Assembly (NCBI GenBank): GCA_025935155.1
Contig: JAICVV010000048.1
Span: 1-9,874, forward strand
Reading direction: 5' to 3'
Length of the DNA stretch: 9,874 bases
From: Alphaproteobacteria bacterium
GTDB taxonomy: Bacteria; Pseudomonadota; Alphaproteobacteria; Micropepsales; Micropepsaceae
Numbering within the stretch: position 1 is the stretch's first letter; the number at the start of each line of letters is the position of its first letter. Positions 1 through 6,021 of the stretch are shown in pieces. Both the position numbers and the translations under genes were made by a program. A model generated the notes under the pieces. It was not told the DNA's origin. It ran no database searches and was given only the letters and a program-made list of their open reading frames with translations.

Positions 1-140
1 CCCCGACTCTGGCACGCTCTTCGGGGCCCGAATACCGTTCGGAGCCCGAACACCTCGCCCGGCAATAGAAAAACGCCGGATTCCTGCCGAAGTTCCTGAA
101 CGCACTTTGCAAATGTGTAGAAACTTTGCGGAACTCTGGA
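1..140. other. Non-coding region after otsB
   Basis: This is the only non-coding stretch longer than 10 bases in the window. Besides the paired dyads at 20-50 it contains a weak inverted repeat, CCGGC (59-63) and GCCGG (75-79), with an 11-base A-rich (T-rich on minus) loop, and a 7-base direct repeat ACTTTGC at 104-110 and 123-129. I see no convincing promoter, RNA gene or intrinsic terminator. Short open frames crossing it on the plus strand have no recognisable product and run into the antisense of otsB. Whether the operon ends here cannot be decided without sequence left of position 1. Confidence 0.5.
20..50. repeat. Two tandem 13-bp inverted repeats downstream of otsB
   Basis: Positions 20-32 and 38-50 hold nearly the same 13-mer, TTCGGRGCCCGAA, differing only at its sixth base (G at 25, A at 43). 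Their starts are 18 bp apart. Each copy is itself a dyad, with TTCGG and CCGAA arms around three bases. The second extends to a perfect 6-bp arm pair, GTTCGG/CCGAAC (37-51). They lie 90-120 bases past the otsB stop. They could be paired hairpins in the 3' end of the transcript or a two-site protein-binding operator for a gene left of the window. No T-run follows on either strand, so they are not a standard intrinsic terminator. Confidence 0.5.
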
Positions 141-914
141 TCAGGATCTCTTGCTGGCTGCCAGCTCCGCGAGCCAGAGACGGACCTGCGCCGGCGACGA
201 AACCTCCCGCGCCGCGCCACGCAAGAGCCGTCCCACAGAAATGCCCAGGCCGGAAAATTCCGGCAGCACCGCCAATGCGTCCTCGTCGGTCAGGTCATCG
301 CCGAAGAAAACGGGCCGGCGGCCAGCGAACGGCTGGTGTTGCATGATTTCACGCACGCCCGTGCCCTTGTCGAAGCCGCATCGCTTTACCTCTATGACCG
401 CTTTGCCGCAAAGAACACGAATTTTGTTTTCGGGGAGCTTTGCAGCAGCGTCCGTTATCCGCGCGATCACGGTTTCGCCAAGTTCGGGAACAAGCCGGTA
501 ATGGACGGCGAGGGTGTAAACCTTATCTTCGACCCGCAAACGCGGATCGAGCTTGGCGATTGGTGCGAAGGCCGCCTTTTCCGCTGAGGTAAGTGGCGCA
601 GCAAAGTGTCTCACCTCCTCATCAGGCTGCAGCCGGATTTCTGCTCCGTGATCCGCCGCGGCAGCAAATTTCAGCGGCGTGAACAATTCATCGATGGCGC
701 CGAGGGTGCGGCCGCTGATGAGCGCCAACGCACCGCCCATCTCATCGCGCAGCCGCGATAGGCTCAGCTTCAGCGATTCCGGCACCACCACCGCTTCCGG
801 AGTGGGGGCGATATCGATGATGGTGCCGTCGATATCGAGCAACAGCGCGTCGCGACCGAAGTTCAGCGCAGGAAAAGCCGGCTCGATATCCAAATTTTGC
901 AAGACAGATGGCAT
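141..914 (-). CDS. otsB: Trehalose-6-phosphate phosphatase
   Basis: Removes phosphate from trehalose 6-phosphate to give trehalose, the second step of the OtsA/OtsB pathway, in the cytoplasm. The 257-residue protein is a HAD-superfamily phosphatase of the usual OtsB size. Numbered from the ATG: motif I DIDGT (27-31, nucleophile Asp27 and acid Asp29), motif II SGR (67-69), the trehalose-phosphatase hallmarks DHGAE (88-92) and EDKVYTLAVHYR (129-140), the motif III Lys in FDKGTG (181-186, Lys183), and motif IV FGDDLTDEDA (204-213). ATG 914 shares its A with the TGA stop of the GH15 gene (TGATG), with GAGAG about 9 nt upstream. A TTG one codon earlier (917) is possible but less likely. It is the last gene visible; 140 non-coding bases follow. 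No trehalose-6-phosphate synthase is in the window, so OtsA must be encoded elsewhere or beyond the left edge. Confidence 0.95.
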   Translation of the reverse strand: MPSVLQNLDIEPAFPALNFGRDALLLDIDGTIIDIAPTPEAVVVPESLKLSLSRLRDEMGGALALISGRTLGAIDELFTPLKFAAAADHGAEIRLQPDEEVRHFAAPLTSAEKAAFAPIAKLDPRLRVEDKVYTLAVHYRLVPELGETVIARITDAAAKLPENKIRVLCGKAVIEVKRCGFDKGTGVREIMQHQPFAGRRPVFFGDDLTDEDALAVLPEFSGLGISVGRLLRGAAREVSSPAQVRLWLAELAASKRS

Positions 915-2734
915 CAATGCGATCTCTCAACGGGCCTCCGCTTACCGCGTTTGACCGCTGCTTTCTTTGGCTTTGGCTGCGTGGCGTGCAGCAGATTAAG
1001 GGCTGAATTTACCAGTGCAACGTGCGAGAACGCCTGCGGAAAATTGCCAAGCATTCGTTTGGCGCGCGGGTCGTATTCTTCGGCGAGCAGACCGACGTCG
1101 TTTTGCAGCCTGAGCAGGCGTTGCAGCAGACGCTTGGCATCGTTCAGACGGCCTAGCAAGGTGTAATTGTCCACCAGCCAGAAGCTGCAGGCGAGAAAGG
1201 CGCCTTCGCCAGGGGGCAAACCATCGACCTCACTATCGGTCTGGTAGCGTAGCACCAGACCATCCAGGCACAGGCGTTTTTCGATTTCCCGTATGGTATT
1301 GCGGATGCGCACGTCTTTCGCAGGAAGAAACCCGACAATCGGCAGAAGAAGCAAACTGGCATCCATGAGATCCGAACCGTAGCTTTGCACAAAGCAATTT
1401 CGTTCGGGATCGACACCGTGCAGACAGACATGCGTATGTATCTTGCCGGCAAGCTTCTTCCAGTGGGCTCGCTCCCGTGCCGGGACGTGAGGACTTCGCG
1501 CAGCGCGATCGAACGCCACCCAGGCCATGACCTTCGAATAGGTGAAGTGTTGCGGAGCCCCGCGAATTTCCCAGATGCCTTCATCCGGCTTGCGCCACAC
1601 GCTTTCAAGGTGCCGCAGAAAAACTTCGCGAATTTCTGCGCGGCGCGGAACCGCCGGCAAGCCGCCTTTCGTGGCTTGCGTCATGGTATCGGCCAGCTCA
1701 CCGTAAATATCGAGCTGCAGCTGTAGTGCCGCAGCATTGCCAACGCGCACCGGAGTCGAATTTTCGTAGCCGCAAAGCCAATCGATTTCCCATTCGTCGA
1801 GTCTGCGCTCGCCGGCAACTCCGTACATCGTCTGAATTTGGTCCGCGCTGCCCGCGATAGAGCGCACAAGCCAGTGCTGCCAGGCCATCGCTTCTTCGAG
1901 GTAGCCTGCATTGAGGAACGCAAGCAGTGTGAATGTCGCATCGCGAAGCCAGCAGTAGCGGTAGTCCCAATTGCGCGGGCCGCCGATCTGTTCCGGCAAA
2001 GATGTCGTGACCGCCGCTACGATGCCGCCGGTAGGCCGATAGCTGAGCGCCTTCAGCGTGAGCAGGGAACGCTGCACCGGTTCATGCCATTTGCCGTCAA
2101 AGGCGGAGCGGCTGCTCCAATCGCTCCAGAACTTCTCCGTTGCGGCTTCGGCCACTTCCACATCGACCGGCAGCGGCAGGGGCATGTGGGACGGCACATA
2201 GGTCATCACAAACGGAACCGCTTCGCCTTTGCGCACAGTAAACTCGCCTTGCGTGCGCAAGTCTTTGCCTTTCAGCGGCACGGGCGTTCGCATCATCAGC
2301 ATGCTCGGACCGGCGGTCGCGGTAAGGGTGGTTTCGTCGCGACGGTTTACCCACGGCACAGAGATGCCATAATCGAACCGGATGACCAGATCGGTGTGCA
2401 TGCGCACCGATCCCTCCACGCCGATGACCAGCCGGACGATGCTGGAATGCGGCTCCTCCACCGGCATGAAATCGATCAGCTTCGCCTTGCCTGTTTTGGT
2501 CGCGAAGGTCGTCTCGAGGATCATGGTGCCGGGCCGGTAGCGGCGGTGGACTTTCGCTTCCGCTTTTGGCGCGATCAGCCAGCGCCCATTCTCAGTCGTT
2601 CCCAGAAGGGAAGCAAAACACGCGCTGGAATCGAAGCGTGGAAAACACAGCCAGTCGATCGACCCGTCGCGGCAGACGAGCGCGGCCGTCCGCATATCGC
2701 CGATCATCGCGTAATCTTCGATTTTTCCCGCCAT
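914..2734 (-). CDS. GH15 glycoside hydrolase (glucoamylase/trehalase family)
   Basis: A 606-residue member of glycoside hydrolase family 15, which inverts the anomeric carbon while releasing glucose from alpha-glucosides; bacterial members include glucoamylases and trehalases. An N-terminal beta-sandwich (about 1-205, starting IEDYAMIGD) precedes the (alpha/alpha)6 barrel. Barrel motifs are NWDYRYCWLRDATFTL (255-270), GYENSTPVRVGNAA (322-335), GIWEIRG (386-392, probable general acid Glu389) and AEEYDP...GNFPQAFSH (551-571, probable general base Glu552, matched to the Aspergillus AEQ motif). No signal peptide is seen, so it is probably cytoplasmic. The final 20 or so residues are a Lys/Arg-rich tail with no family signature. 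ATG 2734, 2 nt after pgl, was chosen because the conserved N-terminus starts there; the frame continues upstream to 2791 inside pgl. No clear ribosome-binding site is present. Its pairing with otsB suggests trehalose as substrate, but glycogen oligosaccharides remain possible. Confidence 0.92.
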   Translation of the reverse strand: MAGKIEDYAMIGDMRTAALVCRDGSIDWLCFPRFDSSACFASLLGTTENGRWLIAPKAEAKVHRRYRPGTMILETTFATKTGKAKLIDFMPVEEPHSSIVRLVIGVEGSVRMHTDLVIRFDYGISVPWVNRRDETTLTATAGPSMLMMRTPVPLKGKDLRTQGEFTVRKGEAVPFVMTYVPSHMPLPLPVDVEVAEAATEKFWSDWSSRSAFDGKWHEPVQRSLLTLKALSYRPTGGIVAAVTTSLPEQIGGPRNWDYRYCWLRDATFTLLAFLNAGYLEEAMAWQHWLVRSIAGSADQIQTMYGVAGERRLDEWEIDWLCGYENSTPVRVGNAAALQLQLDIYGELADTMTQATKGGLPAVPRRAEIREVFLRHLESVWRKPDEGIWEIRGAPQHFTYSKVMAWVAFDRAARSPHVPARERAHWKKLAGKIHTHVCLHGVDPERNCFVQSYGSDLMDASLLLLPIVGFLPAKDVRIRNTIREIEKRLCLDGLVLRYQTDSEVDGLPPGEGAFLACSFWLVDNYTLLGRLNDAKRLLQRLLRLQNDVGLLAEEYDPRAKRMLGNFPQAFSHVALVNSALNLLHATQPKPKKAAVKRGKRRPVERSH

Positions 2735-2736
2735 CG

Positions 2737-3471
2737 CTAAACTGTGTCGTGCAGCGGAAGCCGGCTTGCCGCCGCCTTGTCGAGAAACCACACGATCTCG
2801 CCCTCCGAACGAACGCGCGCGGCAGGTAGCGACCGATCGCCAGCCTGGACGCGGCGCACGATTTCAGCCTTCTCCTCGCCAACCACGAGGAAGGCGACCG
2901 CGGAACTCGACCGAATGGCGGGATAGGTCAGCGTGATGCGCGGCTCAGCGCGGTTCTCGACAGCGGCAACCCAATGTGTGCGTTCGTTCAGGACTGCACT
3001 GCCCGGGAAAAGCGATGCGGTATGCCCATCTTCGCCGAGGCCGAGCAGAACCAGGTCAAACAGCGCGCGTGAAGGGGCAAGGACATCCGCACCATAGACA
3101 CTCTTCAGCGTCGCGTCGTAACGCTGTGCGGCATCTTCTGGATTGCCCTCCGTAGGAATAGGATGAACATGATCGATCAGAACAGGCGCATACGCGAGTA
3201 GCGTTTCCCGTACCATCCGGTAATTGCTCCGTTTGTCGCTGTGCGGGACGAAGCGCTCGTCACCCCAGAACAGTTCCACCCGCCGCCATTCGATGCGTTC
3301 CCGGTATTCGGGCGAGGCGAGCGCCCGATAGAGCAGACGCGGCGTGCTGCCGCCGGAAAGCGCAATACGGAACACATCGGAAGTCGATGCAATCTGCCCT
3401 GCAATCCATTCGGCGGCACGCGCTGCAACGCTTTGTGGATCGGGCAAAATGTCGAGCTTCGCGCCTGTCAT
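2737..3471 (-). CDS. pgl: 6-phosphogluconolactonase
   Basis: Hydrolyses 6-phosphoglucono-delta-lactone to 6-phosphogluconate, linking Zwf to Gnd. The 244-residue protein is of normal size for the DevB/Pgl family, which shares its fold with glucosamine-6-phosphate deaminases. Visible signatures are LSGGSTP (38-44), WGDERFVP (69-76), SNYRMVRE (82-89), GLGEDGHTASLFPG (144-157) and ARITLT-like EPRITLTYPAI (176-186). The GEDGH stretch with its His150 is typical of lactonases. The adjacent zwf and gnd also argue for lactonase rather than amino-sugar deaminase. ATG 3471 is 6 nt after the zwf TAG. No strong Shine-Dalgarno site precedes it, so translation probably depends on coupling. The TAG stop lies 2 nt before the next gene. 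Nothing in the gene looks damaged. Confidence 0.95.
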   Translation of the reverse strand: MTGAKLDILPDPQSVAARAAEWIAGQIASTSDVFRIALSGGSTPRLLYRALASPEYRERIEWRRVELFWGDERFVPHSDKRSNYRMVRETLLAYAPVLIDHVHPIPTEGNPEDAAQRYDATLKSVYGADVLAPSRALFDLVLLGLGEDGHTASLFPGSAVLNERTHWVAAVENRAEPRITLTYPAIRSSSAVAFLVVGEEKAEIVRRVQAGDRSLPAARVRSEGEIVWFLDKAAASRLPLHDTV

Positions 3472-3477
3472 GTCTGG

Positions 3478-4998
3478 CTAACGAATGGGCCGCCAGCTCC
3501 GGCCATCGCGCGTCAACAGCGCTCTGGCGGACTCCGGACCGGCGCTGCCGGCCGGGTAATTGGGGAAGCCGGAAGGCGGCGTCGTGTCCCACGCTTCGAG
3601 CAAGGGTTGCACGGCGGCCCAGGATGCTTCCACCTGATCGGCGCGCTGAAAGAGTGTCTGGTCGCCGGCAAAACAATCGTACAACAGCGTCTCGTAACCG
3701 ACGGCTGGCGGTTGTTTGAACCAGTCCGAGTATTTGAAGTCCATCGCGACGCTTTCAAGGTGCATTTCCGGCCCCGGCCGCTTGGCATTGAAGCGCAGGC
3801 GGATGCCTTCGTCAGGCTGGATTTGCAGAATGAGCCAGTCCGGCCCGAACGTATCCACCGGCGTGTCGCGAAACAGCGCCAGCGGCGCACGCTTGAAGTG
3901 AATGGCGATCTCCGTCCACCGGTCCGGCAGGCGCTTGCCGGTGCGCAGATAAAACGGCACGCCCGCCCATCGCCAATTGTCGATCGTCAGGCGCAACGCG
4001 ACATAGGTTTCGACATTCGAGTCGGTGGCGACGTTATCTTCTTCGCGATAGCCGGGGACCTTCTGGTCGCCGATTTTCCCCGGCCCGTATTGACCGCGCA
4101 CGGCCTCATCTACGGTGAGCGGATGCACGGCCTTGAATACCTCCGCCTTTTTGGTGCGGATTTCATCGGCGCCGAAGGATGAAGGCGGCTCCATTGCCGT
4201 CATGGCCACCAGCTGAAACAGGTGATTTGGCACCATGTCGCGCAGGGCGCCGGTTTGTTCATAGAATTTGCCCCGTGTGCCGATGCCGATGGATTCCGCG
4301 ACTGTAATCTGCACGTGATCGATGCGGTCGCGGTTCCAAATCGGCTCGAACAGGCCGTTGCTGAAGCGCAGCGCCATGATATTCTGCACCGTTTCCTTGC
4401 CGAGAAAGTGATCTATGCGATAGATCTGATCTTCGCGTAGCACCTTCAGAATCCGCGCGTTCAGAGCCATCGCGGAAGGCAGATCGTGACCGAACGGCTT
4501 TTCGATAACCACGCGCCGCCAGCCGGTTTCATCGCGTGCCAAACCTGCCTGTCCCAGCGCATCGACAATGGGCGCGAAAAAACGATCCGCGACGGCAAGA
4601 TAGAATACGGCATTGCCTTCCAGCTTCTGCTTGCTGTCGATCTGCTTCAGGCAATCGCGCAACTTCGAATAGGTTTGGGCTTCCAGAAAATCACCGGCGA
4701 TGTAGGTCATTTTCCCTGCCAGTTCGCCCCAGACCTTCTCGTCGATTTGTTTGGCCTCGAATTCGCCTTTGCGGGACTGAACTGTCTGTTCGAGAAAATC
4801 GTGCAGACCGCTTCGCCAGTCGTCTGTGGTGCGCTCATTATGATCGATGCCGACGATGGCGAAGCGTTCGGGCAGCAGATTCTGCTTGGCAAGGTTGTAG
4901 AGCGCCGGAGTTATCAAACGCTTGGTGAGATCGCCGCCCGCGCCAAAAATGACCAGTGCGCAACAGGTGGTGCAGCCCTGCCGTTTGCCGCCGGTCAT
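3478..4998 (-). CDS. zwf: Glucose-6-phosphate 1-dehydrogenase
   Basis: Oxidises glucose 6-phosphate to 6-phosphogluconolactone, the entry step of the oxidative pentose phosphate pathway. The 506 residues match the family's usual length. The dinucleotide loop is GAGGDLTKR (19-27). EKPFGHD (166-172), RIDHFLGKE (194-202, with phosphate-binding His197 and Lys201) and [11 protein letters not shown] (250-260, with the probable general-base His259) mark the active site. Aligned by eye with the Leuconostoc mesenteroides enzyme, the NADP 2'-phosphate contacts Thr14 and Arg46 become Gly21 and His53, with Asp52 just before the latter (GIDHN, 50-54), so NAD+ or dual use is plausible. Three cysteines (Cys9, Cys12, Cys13) stand just before the first strand. 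The start ATG overlaps the gnd stop as ATGA, which supports it. The TAG stop is 6 nt before pgl. The family is certain; the cofactor is inferred. Confidence 0.97.
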   Translation of the reverse strand: MTGGKRQGCTTCCALVIFGAGGDLTKRLITPALYNLAKQNLLPERFAIVGIDHNERTTDDWRSGLHDFLEQTVQSRKGEFEAKQIDEKVWGELAGKMTYIAGDFLEAQTYSKLRDCLKQIDSKQKLEGNAVFYLAVADRFFAPIVDALGQAGLARDETGWRRVVIEKPFGHDLPSAMALNARILKVLREDQIYRIDHFLGKETVQNIMALRFSNGLFEPIWNRDRIDHVQITVAESIGIGTRGKFYEQTGALRDMVPNHLFQLVAMTAMEPPSSFGADEIRTKKAEVFKAVHPLTVDEAVRGQYGPGKIGDQKVPGYREEDNVATDSNVETYVALRLTIDNWRWAGVPFYLRTGKRLPDRWTEIAIHFKRAPLALFRDTPVDTFGPDWLILQIQPDEGIRLRFNAKRPGPEMHLESVAMDFKYSDWFKQPPAVGYETLLYDCFAGDQTLFQRADQVEASWAAVQPLLEAWDTTPPSGFPNYPAGSAGPESARALLTRDGRSWRPIR

Positions 4999-6011
4999 CG
5001 CGGGCCTTGCGGCTCGCCTTCCGCGGTTCCTTTCACGATCGGCGTCTCGACGTGGCCGCCGAACTGATTGCGCATGGCAGAAAGCAGCCGGTAGGCGAAA
5101 TCGTGCTCCATGCGCGACGCGAAGCGAGCGTACAGCGAGGCCGTGATTACCGTGGCTGGCACGGCTTCCTCGACAGCAGCATTGACGGTCCAGCGGCCTT
5201 CTCCCGAATCCTGCACCACGCCTTCGAACTGGTCGAGTTGTGGATTTTGCGCCAGCGCGATGGCGGTAAGGTCGAGCAACCAGGAAGAAATCACGCTACC
5301 GCGCCGCCACACTTCTGCGATGTCGGTGAGGTCAAGATCGAAGCGTTCGTCTTCCGGCAAATTCTCGTGCTTGCGGCCGCGGAGAATATCGAACCCTTCC
5401 GCATAGGCCTGCATGAGTCCGTATTCGATGCCGTTGTGCACCATCTTCACGAAATGGCCGGCGCCATTCCTGCCCGCGTGGAGATACCCCTTCTCCACAC
5501 GCGGGTCGCGGCCGTCGCGCTTTGGCGTACGCGGGATTTCACCCAGGCCCGGGGCCAGCGCCGCAAAAATCGGATCGAGGCGATTCACAACATCCGTGTC
5601 GCCACCGATCATCATGCAGTAACCGCGCTCCGGCCCCCAGATGCCGCCAGAGGTTCCGACATCGATGTAGTGGATCCCTTTCGCCCGCAGGGATTTAGCT
5701 CGGCGAATATCGTCCTTGAAGAAGGTGTTGCCGCCATCGATGATTGTGTCGCCTTTATCCACTACCTGCGCGAGCGAAGCGATGGTGGATTCCGTAGGGT
5801 CGCCCGCGGGTAGCATGACCCAGACAGCGCGGGGCGTCTTCAGCTGCTTCACCAGGTCGTCCAGCGAATGCGCCGGCGCCGCGTTGTCCTTCGCGAGGTC
5901 CTCGACTGCTTTGGGATTGCGGTCGTACACAGCGACCTGGTGGCCGTGCTGCATCAAGCGGCGCGCAATATTTCCACCCATCCGGCCGAGTCCAACAATT
6001 CCAACCTGCAT
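4995..6011 (-). CDS. gnd: 6-phosphogluconate dehydrogenase (decarboxylating), short form
   Basis: Oxidatively decarboxylates 6-phosphogluconate to ribulose 5-phosphate and CO2, the second oxidative step of the pentose phosphate pathway. The 338-residue protein belongs to the short bacterial class (about 300-340 aa), not the roughly 470-residue E. coli type whose C-terminal helical region is duplicated. The N-terminal Rossmann fold shows [13 protein letters not shown] (7-19). The second strand ends in Asp30 followed by Arg31-Asn32, where NADP-specific enzymes usually carry an Asn-Arg-Thr set; an acidic residue here usually favours NAD+. Substrate and catalytic segments are [12 protein letters not shown] (119-130) and [16 protein letters not shown] (183-198), with Lys189 as general base and Glu196 as the acid. 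Start ATG 6011 is 8 nt after tal-pgi and has a good AGGAA site. The TGA stop overlaps the zwf start by 4 nt (ATGA), implying coupled translation. NAD+ preference is an inference. Confidence 0.96.
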   Translation of the reverse strand: MQVGIVGLGRMGGNIARRLMQHGHQVAVYDRNPKAVEDLAKDNAAPAHSLDDLVKQLKTPRAVWVMLPAGDPTESTIASLAQVVDKGDTIIDGGNTFFKDDIRRAKSLRAKGIHYIDVGTSGGIWGPERGYCMMIGGDTDVVNRLDPIFAALAPGLGEIPRTPKRDGRDPRVEKGYLHAGRNGAGHFVKMVHNGIEYGLMQAYAEGFDILRGRKHENLPEDERFDLDLTDIAEVWRRGSVISSWLLDLTAIALAQNPQLDQFEGVVQDSGEGRWTVNAAVEEAVPATVITASLYARFASRMEHDFAYRLLSAMRNQFGGHVETPIVKGTAEGEPQGPR

Positions 6012-6016
6012 GGCTG

Positions 6017-6021
6017 TTCCT
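6017..6021 (-). promoter_or_regulatory. Shine-Dalgarno site of gnd, overlapping the tal-pgi stop
   Basis: On the minus strand the tal-pgi stop TAG (6022-6020) forms the first bases of TAGGAA, so the purine-rich AGGAA (6021-6017) lies 5 nt before the gnd ATG at 6011. A ribosome terminating on tal-pgi would sit on this site, which suggests translational coupling. It also supports the chosen gnd start. It is the clearest ribosome-binding site at any junction in the window. Confidence 0.7.

Noticed and set aside
59..79. Hairpin CCGGC/GCCGG considered as the operon terminator
   Set aside because: The stem is only 5 bp, the loop is 11 bases, and the T-run on the minus strand lies inside the loop, not after the stem.
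104..129. Direct repeat ACTTTGC at 104-110 and 123-129
   Set aside because: Seven bases repeated once in a non-coding stretch is weak and could be chance; no dyad or other copies support it.
1838..2740. Long plus-strand open frame (300 codons) opposite the GH15 gene
   Set aside because: It is antisense to a gene with full family motifs, has a low-complexity His/Arg/Ala-rich translation and no recognisable domain. It is a typical shadow frame in GC-rich DNA.
2735..2791. Possible 19-residue upstream extension of the GH15 protein
   Set aside because: It overlaps the end of pgl and adds residues not found before the conserved IEDYAMIGD start; the ATG at 2734 is the better choice.
3241..4182. 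Long plus-strand open frame (313 codons) opposite pgl and zwf
   Set aside because: It spans the junction of two well-supported genes on the other strand, and its translation shows no domain or start signal.
4956..5813. Long plus-strand open frame (285 codons) opposite gnd and the zwf start
   Set aside because: It is antisense to gnd, with no family resemblance. Its length follows from codon bias of the real gene.
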